A stretch of DNA of 23,729 bases from UBA1172 sp049889655. GTDB lineage: Bacteria; Pseudomonadota; Alphaproteobacteria; Puniceispirillales; UBA1172. The stretch covers positions 1-23,729 of the forward strand of contig JBMHCY010000077.1 of the NCBI GenBank assembly GCA_049889655.1, read 5' to 3'. Made by a program: the position numbers and the translations under genes. Each line of letters opens with the position of its first letter. The first letter of the stretch is position 1. Positions 1 through 5,911 of the stretch are shown in pieces. The notes under the pieces are model-generated. The model did no database searches. It had not been told where the DNA came from and worked only from the letters and a program-made list of their open reading frames with translations.

Positions 1-1287
1 CGTGGCGGCAAGACGCAGATCTTCTGCCATCAGTTCCGGGGCTGTCATCAGCGGCTGGTCAAGCGCCCGGTCGAGGGCATCACGGGCAGTGGTGACAGCC
101 GTCTGGTGGCGAATCCGTGTCAGCATCGCCGGTTCCGGCGGCGGGACAAGGCTTGCGATACGGTCTTTCAGCAGCCGGTCAAGACCGTCGAGGCCATCAC
201 CGGTTACCGCCGAGACCTGCAGCCATTCCGGCAAAACACCGCCTTTTGCGCAATCAGCCTTGGTCAGGACAGGGATCATCTCCGGTGGTGGTGAACCAGC
301 CTCAACCGCCCGGGCGGCCTTGATCCGCGATGAAAGCGCCTGCCAGCAGGCCAGCGGATCCGGGTGATCAGCAGGGATGAGGACGAGCACGATCGCCGCG
401 GCGGCAGCCCGATCAAGGGCCCGGCGGATGCCTTCGCCTTCGATCGACCCTGTCCCCTCCCGGATACCGGCCGTATCGGTGAGCCGGACAGCAACACCAT
501 CGACATCAAGCCCGACCTCAACGAGATCACGGGTGGTCCCTGCTTCGGGTGAGACAATCGCCCGATCATCCCCCGCCAGCAGGTTGAGCAGGGTGGATTT
601 GCCGGCATTGGGCTCCCCGATCAGGGCCACGCTGAGACCGTCACGGTTCAGAATCCCACCCCGTGATGCCGCCAGGGCCTTATCAAGATCAGCCTGCAAC
701 CTGCCAAGACCCGCCTTGATCTCGGCTTCAAGGCCGTCAGGCAGCGCTTCATCGGCAAAATCGATCAGCGCTTCAAGCCGTGCTGAAAGGCTGATGATCG
801 TCTGCCGCCAGGTTTCCGTCTGCCGCCCGAGATCACCATCGAGCTGGCTCATCGCCTGACGATGCTGCTGGTCGGTATCGGCATCAATCATGTCGCCGAT
901 AGCCTCGACCTGGTCGAGATCAAGCTTGCCGTTGAGAAAGCCGCGGCGGGTGAACTCGCCTGGCTCGGCGAGGCGGAACCGCGGCAGGGTTTCGAGCGCC
1001 AGCATAACGCGGCGGCCAAGCACAGGGCTGCCATGGAGATGAAACTCCGCCGCATCTTCCCCGGTTGCCGAATGCGGGGCTTTGAAAAACAGCACCAGCC
1101 CCTGATCAAGCGGCTCGCCTTGCGGGGTGGTGATGCGGGCAAGTCTGGCCTGCCGGGGGGTCGGCACACCGCCTGCCATGTGTTTCAGCGCCCGGGCTGC
1201 CCCAGGGCCGGAAACCCGGATCACCTGCAGGGCCGAGCGGCCGGCCGGGGTGGCAAGGGCAAAGATGGTGTCATGGCTATCGGGCAC
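1..1287 (-). CDS. mnmE: MnmE, tRNA modification GTPase (3' end missing)
   Basis: MnmE works with MnmG to install the carboxymethylaminomethyl (or aminomethyl) group on wobble uridine U34 of certain tRNAs, using tetrahydrofolate and GTP. Reading the minus strand gives 429 uninterrupted codons. The N-terminal folate-binding domain (about residues 1-118) includes GEDAAEFHLHG and GEFTRRGFLNGKLDL. A helical region follows, then the G domain: P-loop GEPNAGKST at 224-232, GTTRD at 250-254, DTAG at 271-274 and TKAD at 342-345. The family is about 450 aa, so roughly the last 20-25 residues, including the expected C-terminal Cys-Ile-Gly-Lys motif, lie beyond base 1. I chose GTG at 1287 because an in-frame TAG lies ten codons upstream and a GGGAAAGAAG purine run precedes it; ATG-initiated starts would remove conserved N-terminal residues. 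It is divergent from the alkyltransferase gene. Confidence 0.96.
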   Translation of the reverse strand, partial: MPDSHDTIFALATPAGRSALQVIRVSGPGAARALKHMAGGVPTPRQARLARITTPQGEPLDQGLVLFFKAPHSATGEDAAEFHLHGSPVLGRRVMLALETLPRFRLAEPGEFTRRGFLNGKLDLDQVEAIGDMIDADTDQQHRQAMSQLDGDLGRQTETWRQTIISLSARLEALIDFADEALPDGLEAEIKAGLGRLQADLDKALAASRGGILNRDGLSVALIGEPNAGKSTLLNLLAGDDRAIVSPEAGTTRDLVEVGLDVDGVAVRLTDTAGIREGTGSIEGEGIRRALDRAAAAAIVLVLIPADHPDPLACWQALSSRIKAARAVEAGSPPPEMIPVLTKADCAKGGVLPEWLQVSAVTGDGLDGLDRLLKDRIASLVPPPEPAMLTRIRHQTAVTTARDALDRALDQPLMTAPELMAEDLRLAAT

Positions 1288-1313
1288 GGTGCAGGCTTCT
1301 TTCCCGGGGTGAC

Positions 1314-1331
1314 CCTATCCTTTTGGATAGG
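1314..1331. promoter_or_regulatory. Perfect 7-bp hairpin in the mnmE/alkyltransferase divergent region
   Basis: CCTATCC, a TTTT loop and GGATAGG form a perfect 7-bp stem. On the plus strand it is followed by TTCTTTTTC, so it looks like an intrinsic terminator pointing right, yet no plus-strand gene ends just before it. On the minus strand it would be a leader hairpin about 27 nt before the mnmE GTG. Its role is unknown: mnmE leader structure, block of antisense transcription, or protein site. Confidence 0.5.
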
Positions 1332-1343
1332 TTCTTTTTCGCG

Positions 1344-1373
1344 TTGAAAAGATGGTAGGCTTACCCATACCAT
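1344..1373 (+). promoter_or_regulatory. Candidate sigma-70-type promoter for the alkyltransferase gene
   Basis: TTGAAA at 1344-1349 (5/6 to the -35 consensus) and TACCAT at 1368-1373 (4/6 to the -10) are 18 bp apart. Transcription would start near 1380, about 40 nt before the ATG at 1422. An inverted repeat ATGGTA (1352-1357) / TACCAT (1368-1373) overlaps the spacer and -10 and could be an operator. This is motif matching only. Confidence 0.35.
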
Positions 1374-1421
1374 AATCACACCACGGTGAGAACACAACGA
1401 CACACGCGAGGGGGGCACCTC

Positions 1422-1922
1422 ATGTACGGCATCACGGGAAAAACACGCTTCGGCTGGATCAGTGTCATCAGCACCGGTCACGGCATCGCCAGATTGCGGT
1501 TTCTTGAGGAAGGCCACGACAGCAACAAAAATATTGATGATGTTTCCCGTGAAACATGGGCCCAGATCGAGGCCTGGTGTGATGGTGAACGCCAGGGGTT
1601 TGACCTGCCGCTGGAACATACGGTTTCTGCGAGTCTCGGCCGCTGGCTTGAGGTCTTGCGGACAATCCCCTATGGCGAGACTGTCTCCTACGGTGAATTC
1701 GCCCGTCTGGGGGGCAAACCGCAGGCGCCGCGGGCGGCCGGTTCCGCCTGTGCCCGCAACCCGGTCCCGCTGATCATCCCCTGCCACCGGGTGACACGCC
1801 ATGATGGCAGCCTCGGGAATTTCGGGGGGATTGAGGGGCTTTCTCCCAAAGACCCGCGCAACCTCGCCCTCAAACAGGCGCTGATTGATCACGAAAGCCG
1901 GATCCGCAGCATCGCCGCCTAG
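1422..1922 (+). CDS. ogt: Methylated-DNA--[protein]-cysteine S-methyltransferase
   Basis: This suicide repair protein transfers the alkyl group from O6-alkylguanine (and O4-alkylthymine) in DNA to its own cysteine. The 166-aa product has the short Ogt/AdaB form. The active-site motif PCHRV places the acceptor at Cys121. The helix-turn-helix DNA-binding part is seen as IPYGETVSYGEFARLGG, followed by the RAAGSACARNP recognition segment and GSLGNFGG after the active site. It is therefore not an alkyltransferase-like protein that has lost its cysteine. I chose ATG 1422 because GAGGGGGG lies 6 nt upstream; the in-frame ATG at 1386 would add 12 unconserved residues. The gene sits between mnmE and rho, genes that are often adjacent in alphaproteobacteria, so it may be a local insertion. 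It is read against the direction inferred for the replication fork. Its codons around residues 40-46 carry the parS-like site. Confidence 0.93.
   Translation: MYGITGKTRFGWISVISTGHGIARLRFLEEGHDSNKNIDDVSRETWAQIEAWCDGERQGFDLPLEHTVSASLGRWLEVLRTIPYGETVSYGEFARLGGKPQAPRAAGSACARNPVPLIIPCHRVTRHDGSLGNFGGIEGLSPKDPRNLALKQALIDHESRIRSIAA
1541..1556. other. parS: parS-like ParB-binding site inside the alkyltransferase gene
   Basis: TGTTTCCCGTGAAACA differs at one base (position 7, A to C) from the widely conserved palindromic parS TGTTTCACGTGAAACA bound by chromosomal ParB. It lies about 3.3 kb from the inferred oriC, as expected of parS sites, which cluster near origins. It is translated as part of DVSRETW. 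I found no second match of this quality in the window. Binding is inferred. Confidence 0.72.
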
Positions 1923-1937
1923 GCCGTTTCGCCTAGG
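1918..1937. terminator. Palindrome holding both stop codons of convergent genes
   Basis: CCTAGGC (1918-1924), a CGTTTC loop and GCCTAGG (1931-1937) form a perfect 7-bp stem. The TAG of the alkyltransferase gene (1920-1922) is in one arm and the TAG of rho (1933-1935, minus strand) is in the other. No U-tract follows on either strand, so it is not a classical intrinsic terminator. A bidirectional end or 3'-end stabiliser is likely. Confidence 0.5.
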
Positions 1938-3192
1938 AGTTCATGGCCGTGAAGAAATCGTCGTTGTCTTTGGAATGCTTGAGTTTGTCGAGCAGGAATT
2001 CCATGGCATCGACAGGGCCCATCTGCATGAGAATCCGCCGCAGCACCCACATCTTGGCCAGGGTATCCTTGTCGACGAGCAGTTCTTCCTTGCGTGTCCC
2101 CGACCGGGTGATATCGATCGCCGGGAAAATGCGCTTGTCGGAAAGCTTGCGGTCGAGGATGACTTCCGAGTTGCCGGTGCCCTTGAATTCTTCAAAGATC
2201 ACTTCATCCATACGGGAGCCGGTTTCGATCAGCGCGGTGGCAATGATCGTCAGCGAGCCGCCCTCCTCAATATTCCGGGCTGCCCCGAAGAAACGCTTCG
2301 GGCGTTGCAGGGCATTGGCATCGACACCGCCAGTCAGCACCTTGCCTGAGGACGGCACAACCGTGTTATAGGCGCGGGCAAGCCGGGTGATGCTGTCGAG
2401 CAGGATCACCACATCACGCTTGTGCTCGACAAGCCGCTTGGCCTTTTCGATGACCATGTCGGTCACCTGGACGTGGCGGACAGCCGGTTCGTCAAAGGTC
2501 GAAGAGATCACCTCACCGTTCACCGAACGCTGCATATCGGTGACTTCCTCCGGGCGTTCGTCGATGAGCAGCACAATCAGGTAGACTTCCGGATGGTTTT
2601 CCGAGATGGCATGCGCGATCGACTGCAGCATCATCGTCTTACCAGTACGCGGCGGTGCCACAATCAGCCCCCGCTGACCCTTCCCCATGGGCGAGATCAG
2701 ATCGATGACGCGGGGTGTATTGTCTTTGTTTTCAGGGTTATACGGGAGTTCGAGCCCGATCTTTTCCTGCGGATAAAGCGGTGTCAGGTTATCAAAATTG
2801 ATCCGGTGCCGAACCGCCTGCGGGTCTTCAAAATTGACCTCCCCGACTTTCAGCAGGGCAAAATACCGCTCGCCTTCCTTGGGCGCGCGGATCTGGCCAT
2901 CAACAGTGTCCCCTGTCCGCAGCCCAAAACGCCGGATCTGGCTGGGTGAGACATAGATATCATCAGGGCCGGGCAGGTAATTCGATTCCGGGGCACGGAG
3001 GAAACCGAAACCATCGGAGAGCACTTCAAGCACACCGCTGCCATAGATCGGGACATCATCTGCCGCCAGCTGCTTGAGGATGGCAAACATCATGTCCTGC
3101 TTGCGCAGGGTCGACGCGTTCTCGATTTCAAGTTCCTCGGCATAGGAAAGCAAATCCGCCGGGGATTTTTTCTTCAGGTCTTGGAGATTCAT
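1933..3192 (-). CDS. rho: Transcription termination factor Rho
   Basis: Rho is the hexameric RNA-dependent ATPase/translocase that ends transcription at rut-containing, untranslated RNA. The 419-aa product has the same length as E. coli Rho. It shows the N-terminal Rho-N helical domain (MNLQDLKKKSPADLLSYAEE), the cold-shock-like primary RNA-binding fold with DGFGFLR at 60-66, the P-loop APPRTGKT at 179-186, LLIDERPEEVTDM, the LLDSITRLARAYN Walker B region and the Q/R-loop region SSGKVLTGGVDANAL. The open frame extends upstream to 3306, but residues before MNLQDL resemble no Rho and the extension crosses the leader palindromes, so I use ATG 3192. No good Shine-Dalgarno precedes it; the 10 bases before the ATG are a perfect palindrome. 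It lies downstream of hemE-hemJ after a 97-bp gap, suggesting its own promoter or attenuated read-through. Confidence 0.97.
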   Translation of the reverse strand: MNLQDLKKKSPADLLSYAEELEIENASTLRKQDMMFAILKQLAADDVPIYGSGVLEVLSDGFGFLRAPESNYLPGPDDIYVSPSQIRRFGLRTGDTVDGQIRAPKEGERYFALLKVGEVNFEDPQAVRHRINFDNLTPLYPQEKIGLELPYNPENKDNTPRVIDLISPMGKGQRGLIVAPPRTGKTMMLQSIAHAISENHPEVYLIVLLIDERPEEVTDMQRSVNGEVISSTFDEPAVRHVQVTDMVIEKAKRLVEHKRDVVILLDSITRLARAYNTVVPSSGKVLTGGVDANALQRPKRFFGAARNIEEGGSLTIIATALIETGSRMDEVIFEEFKGTGNSEVILDRKLSDKRIFPAIDITRSGTRKEELLVDKDTLAKMWVLRRILMQMGPVDAMEFLLDKLKHSKDNDDFFTAMNS

Positions 3193-3202
3193 GGCAATTG
3201 CC
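3193..3202. promoter_or_regulatory. 10-bp palindrome abutting the rho start codon
   Basis: GGCAATTGCC is a perfect palindrome that ends directly at the rho ATG and occupies the position where a ribosome binding site should be. No AGGAG-like sequence is seen within 15 nt. It could be a protein-binding site or a translational control element; its function is unknown. Confidence 0.4.
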
Positions 3203-3230
3203 AAACAATATTTTTTTATGGGGAAAACAC

Positions 3231-3246
3231 TGTACTGAACAGTACA
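3231..3246. promoter_or_regulatory. Inverted repeat in the rho leader
   Basis: TGTACTG, AA, CAGTACA form a perfect 7-bp inverted repeat 39 nt upstream of the rho ATG and 44 nt past the hemJ stop. Read with the genes (minus strand) it is followed by GTGTTTTCCCC, a poor U-tract. Candidates are an end of the hemE-hemJ transcript, an operator in the rho promoter, or part of a rho attenuator. Confidence 0.4.
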
Positions 3247-3289
3247 ATAAACACCATAGACGATCCCGGGCAGAAATGCAAGGGGACGA

Positions 3290-3715
3290 CTAGAACGGCC
3301 TGACAACCACCAGAATCACGATGGCAATCATCAACAAAGTGGGGGCTTCATTCCAGACGCGGTAGTATTTGTCGCTGTGATTGGCAGTGCCGTTTTCGAA
3401 CTCCCGCCGCATCCGGGCGAACTTGCCGTGGCACCCGGCCATGAGCAGCACAAGCCCGACCTTGGCATGGAACCAACCCTCGGAAAGAAGCCCCGGGTCC
3501 AGCAACACCATCCAGAAACCGAAAACAAAACTGGCGATCATCGCCGGGTTCATGATCGCTTTCAGCAAACGCCGTTCCATCAGCGCAAAAGTCTCTGCCC
3601 GGGCCGAACCCTTCTCGACCATTGCGTGATAGACATACAGCCTCGGCAGATAAAGAAGCCCTGCCATCCAGGCAATAATCGAAATAACGTGAAGAGCCTT
3701 GATCCAGAGATACAT
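3290..3715 (-). CDS. hemJ: HemJ, protoporphyrinogen IX oxidase
   Basis: HemJ (UPF0093) is the membrane-bound oxidase that converts protoporphyrinogen IX to protoporphyrin IX in bacteria lacking HemY or HemG. The 141-aa product is the usual family length. It has about four hydrophobic segments (near residues 5-23, 55-73, 85-95 and 126-139). The conserved histidine near the N-terminus is visible as His9 in KALHVISIIAW and the conserved lysine as Lys85 in FHAKVGLVLLMAG. The RLYVYH and RRLLKAIMNPAM segments are typical. The start ATG shares one base with the hemE stop (TGATG), so translation is probably coupled and the two heme genes form one transcription unit. Confidence 0.95.
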   Translation of the reverse strand: MYLWIKALHVISIIAWMAGLLYLPRLYVYHAMVEKGSARAETFALMERRLLKAIMNPAMIASFVFGFWMVLLDPGLLSEGWFHAKVGLVLLMAGCHGKFARMRREFENGTANHSDKYYRVWNEAPTLLMIAIVILVVVRPF

Positions 3716-4746
3716 CAGCCTTCCACCTTACGAATATGGTCAATCAGTGTTGTCACATGGGCCGGCGGCGTAAACTGGCCAATCCCGTGGCCGAGATTGA
3801 AAATATGGGGACGCGACGCAAACGCCTCAAGAATTTTGTCTGTCGCAGCCAGCATGGCGGACCCGCCCTCGATCAGGGCCACCGGATCAAGATTACCCTG
3901 AACAACAAGGTCTTTGGGCAGGTTCGCATCAGCCCAGAACGGATCAACGCCGTGATCAAGGCCGATGGCATCAACATTTGTCTTGTCGGCATAGGCCAGA
4001 ATGCCCTCGCCAATGCCTTTCGGGAAACCGATCACCGGGGTAGTGATCCCCTGCCCGCGCAGGCCTGCAATAATCCGCTGCATCGGCTCAATGACGATCG
4101 CCTCAAGAAAAGTTGAGGGCACAGCACTCGCCCAGCTGTCAAACACCATCAGCGTGTCAGCCCCGGCCTGGGCCTTGGCGGCAAGATAGACAATACTTTC
4201 TTCCACCAGCCGGTCGATGAGCATCATCATGCCATCGCTATCCTGCCAGAGCATTTCCCGGGAGCGCTGAAAATCACGGCTGCTGCCGCCTTCGATCATG
4301 TAAGTGGCCACGGTCCAGGGGGCACCGCAGAAGCCGATTAAGTTACGGTCTTCTCTAAGCCCGGCGCGGGTTTTTCTGAGCGCATCGAAAACAGGGTTGA
4401 GTTTGGTGAGGAGATCATCGCTGTTAAGGCCTGTAACATCACCCGGCTTTGCCAGGGGGTTGAGTTTCGGGCCTTCACCCTGCACAAAATGAACACCAGC
4501 CTGCATAGCCCAGGGGATCATCAGAATATCAGAGAAAATGATCGCGGCATCAAGATCATACCGGCGCAACGGTTGCAGCGTTGCTTCACAGGCTTTTTCC
4601 GGATTGAGACAATAGGAGATGAAATCAGGCTCGCTTGATCGCAATTCCCTGTATTCCGGCAGATAACGCCCAGCCTGGCGCATCAGCCAGATCGGTGTCA
4701 TGCTGTCTTTACGCCCGCTTAGTGTCGTATCCAGTCTTTTGGTCAT
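3715..4746 (-). CDS. hemE: Uroporphyrinogen decarboxylase HemE
   Basis: HemE removes four acetate carboxyls from uroporphyrinogen III to give coproporphyrinogen III in cytoplasmic heme synthesis. The 343-aa protein matches the family length. The N-terminal signature PIWLMRQAGRYLPEYR has substrate-binding arginines at 23 and 27. FSDILMIPWAM carries the catalytic aspartate at Asp73, GFCGAPWT the second signature, and the C-terminal FNLGHGI the conserved histidine. ATG 4746 is preceded by AGGA at suitable spacing. In Caulobacter and Rickettsia, hemE borders the chromosomal origin on one side and the RP001-type gene borders it on the other, exactly as here. The promoter must lie in the origin gap; an AT-rich TATTATA-like tract 25-30 bp upstream is a candidate -10. 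Confidence 0.97.
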   Translation of the reverse strand: MTKRLDTTLSGRKDSMTPIWLMRQAGRYLPEYRELRSSEPDFISYCLNPEKACEATLQPLRRYDLDAAIIFSDILMIPWAMQAGVHFVQGEGPKLNPLAKPGDVTGLNSDDLLTKLNPVFDALRKTRAGLREDRNLIGFCGAPWTVATYMIEGGSSRDFQRSREMLWQDSDGMMMLIDRLVEESIVYLAAKAQAGADTLMVFDSWASAVPSTFLEAIVIEPMQRIIAGLRGQGITTPVIGFPKGIGEGILAYADKTNVDAIGLDHGVDPFWADANLPKDLVVQGNLDPVALIEGGSAMLAATDKILEAFASRPHIFNLGHGIGQFTPPAHVTTLIDHIRKVEG

Positions 4747-4846
4747 GGTGATCCTGTCCAGCCCAACCCTATAATATTTTTTATATATAAAAGGTGGTTG
4801 TGTTGGTTGGCTAGGGTTAAAACATCAATGGCAGTTTATGCCGCAG

Positions 4847-4855
4847 TTATCCCCA
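4847..4855 (+). promoter_or_regulatory. DnaA box candidate 1
   Basis: TTATCCCCA has one mismatch to the consensus TTATCCACA. It lies just left of the main AT-rich tract. Confidence 0.6.
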
Positions 4856-4863
4856 ATTCTCTT

Positions 4864-4916
4864 GGCTTATGTGATAAATAAAATACAATAATAACAATGA
4901 TTTATCAATTTTCCCC
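4864..4916. other. AT-rich tract, likely DNA unwinding element
   Basis: About 50 bp of strongly A/T sequence (TTATGTGATAAATAAAATAC, continuing to CAATTTTCC) sit between DnaA boxes 1 and 2 in a window that is otherwise about 60% GC. Duplex-unwinding elements of bacterial origins have this composition and placement. Unwinding is inferred. Confidence 0.6.
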
Positions 4917-4941
4917 GTTTTTCACAGCAAAGCGCGTGTGA

Positions 4942-4950
4942 TTATCCCCA
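4942..4950 (+). promoter_or_regulatory. DnaA box candidate 2
   Basis: TTATCCCCA is an exact copy of candidate 1, with one mismatch to TTATCCACA. It overlaps the palindrome CCCCATGGGG (4946-4955). Confidence 0.6.
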
Positions 4951-4962
4951 TGGGGGCCAGCC

Positions 4963-4971
4963 TGTGGATAG
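4963..4971 (-). promoter_or_regulatory. DnaA box candidate 3
   Basis: TGTGGATAG on the plus strand reads CTATCCACA on the minus strand, with one mismatch to TTATCCACA. It is 12 bp from box 2 and in opposite orientation. Its last base starts GAATC, a GANTC methylation-type site. Confidence 0.6.
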
Positions 4972-5000
4972 AATCCCTGCCGAAAAGGACAGGATCGGCT

Positions 5001-5032
5001 TTGACAAATCCGCTGGCCGTTGTATTCAATAT
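5001..5032 (+). promoter_or_regulatory. Candidate ppsR promoter
   Basis: TTGACA at 5001-5006 matches the -35 consensus exactly. The -10 is poor: TTCAAT at 5025-5030 has 18-bp spacing and 4/6 match. The site is 40 nt before the ppsR ATG and inside the right edge of the origin gap. Confidence 0.4.
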
Positions 5033-5071
5033 GTACACAGGTTCTGCACAGAAAAAGGCGGAAAACCCGGC

Positions 5072-5911
5072 ATGAGCAAATCGATCCGCAAACTGCACCT
5101 GCATCTCGTCTCCGATGCCACTGGCGAGACGACCCATTTGCTCGGCCGAGCGGCCCTGGCCCAGTTCGACCATGTCCAAACCATAGAACATGTCTGGACC
5201 CTTGTCCGCACCGAAGACCATCTTGGCCCGGTTGAAGACGGCATCGGTAAATACGGCGGGGTTGTGCTCTATTCGATCGCCGACAGCACCCTGCGCAGAA
5301 AACTCGAGGTCATCTGCAGCCGCCACGCTGTTCCTCATGTCAGTGTGCTGGATCACGTTGTCCACGCGGTTGCATCGGTGCTCGGCAAGCCTGATCGCGA
5401 GGTCACCGCCGGCCAACACCGGATGGACAAGGCCTATTTCGAGCGGATCAGCGCCCTTGATTTTGCCATTGCCCATGATGATGGCCAGGGTATTGCGACA
5501 GTGGGTGATGCAGATATTCTGCTGGTGGGGGTATCACGCAGCTCCAAAACACCGACCTCGATCTATCTTGCCCATCGCGGTTATAAAGTGGCGAATTACC
5601 CGCTTGTCCCTGGGGTGGAAATGCCCCTTGATGAGATACCGCATCAGAATATGCTCGTGGTGGGGTTGATCAAGGATGCCCGGCGGCTTGCCCAGATCCG
5701 CCGCAACCGGCTTTATTCCATGAACGAAAGCGGTGATACCGAATATGCTGATCCGGAAAAGGTGGGGGAGGAAGTCGCCAATGCCCGGCGGCTGTTCACC
5801 GCCCAGAACTGGCCGATGATCGATGTGACACGCCGGTCGGTGGAAGAAACAGCAGCAGCGATTATCAACCTGCATTCCCGCTGGCTTGATGACCGTGGGG
5901 ACATAGCATGA
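5072..5911 (+). CDS. ppsR: Pyruvate, phosphate dikinase / PEP synthase regulatory protein (DUF299)
   Basis: This is the RP001-type gene that marks alphaproteobacterial origins. DUF299 proteins are bifunctional ADP-dependent kinases and phosphate-dependent pyrophosphorylases that switch PEP synthase or pyruvate phosphate dikinase off and on. The 279-aa product shows the N-terminal LVSDATGETTHLLGRAAL signature (12-29), HRMDKAYFERISALDFAIAHDDGQ (116-139) and the P-loop-like GVSRSSKTPTS (153-163), followed by GYKVANYPLVPG. The open frame begins at 4964, but ATG 5072 is where the conserved family N-terminus (MSKSIRKLHLHLVSDATGET) starts; the upstream part crosses DnaA box 3 and the promoter. Its stop overlaps the maf start as ATGA. 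No ppdK or ppsA is in the window, so the actual target enzyme is not shown. Confidence 0.93.
   Translation: MSKSIRKLHLHLVSDATGETTHLLGRAALAQFDHVQTIEHVWTLVRTEDHLGPVEDGIGKYGGVVLYSIADSTLRRKLEVICSRHAVPHVSVLDHVVHAVASVLGKPDREVTAGQHRMDKAYFERISALDFAIAHDDGQGIATVGDADILLVGVSRSSKTPTSIYLAHRGYKVANYPLVPGVEMPLDEIPHQNMLVVGLIKDARRLAQIRRNRLYSMNESGDTEYADPEKVGEEVANARRLFTAQNWPMIDVTRRSVEETAAAIINLHSRWLDDRGDIA

Larger units (their letters stand above)
4747..5071. other. oriC: Predicted chromosomal replication origin, oriC
   Basis: This 325-bp gene-free gap lies between hemE (minus) and ppsR (plus), the conserved location of alphaproteobacterial origins first described for Caulobacter Cori and Rickettsia. It contains three DnaA-box matches of 8/9 (4847-4855, 4942-4950, 4963-4971) and two weaker 7/9 matches (TTTTTCACA at 4918-4926; TTCTGCACA at 5042-5050). 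An AT-rich tract is at 4864-4916 and a second AT-rich stretch at 4770-4792 near hemE. A GANTC sequence, the CcrM methylation site in many alphaproteobacteria, occurs at 4971-4975 touching the third box. Flanking genes on both sides are transcribed outward. Only one half-site resembling CtrA's TTAACCAT is present, so Caulobacter-like CtrA control is not supported. Confidence 0.85.

Noticed and set aside
1331..1346. Possible LexA box upstream of the alkyltransferase gene
   Set aside because: GTTC is followed by GTTG at 8 bp instead of the alphaproteobacterial GTTC-N7-GTTC, so spacing and the last base are both wrong.
1221..1892. Long minus-strand open frame antisense to the alkyltransferase gene
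   Set aside because: The plus strand encodes a clear alkyltransferase with PCHRV, and the antisense product resembles nothing known.
3193..3306. Extended N-terminus for Rho
   Set aside because: The residues before MNLQDL include no Rho-like sequence and run through leader palindromes; the 419-aa form matches the family length.
4813..4820. CtrA-like half-site in the origin (TTAACCCT on the minus strand)
   Set aside because: It matches TTAACCAT at 7 of 8 bases, but the required second TTAA is missing at the expected spacing on both strands; one half-site is expected by chance in an AT-rich gap.
4922..5476. Minus-strand open frame across the origin edge and ppsR
   Set aside because: It is antisense to conserved ppsR codons, has no recognisable domain, and would cover DnaA boxes 2 and 3.
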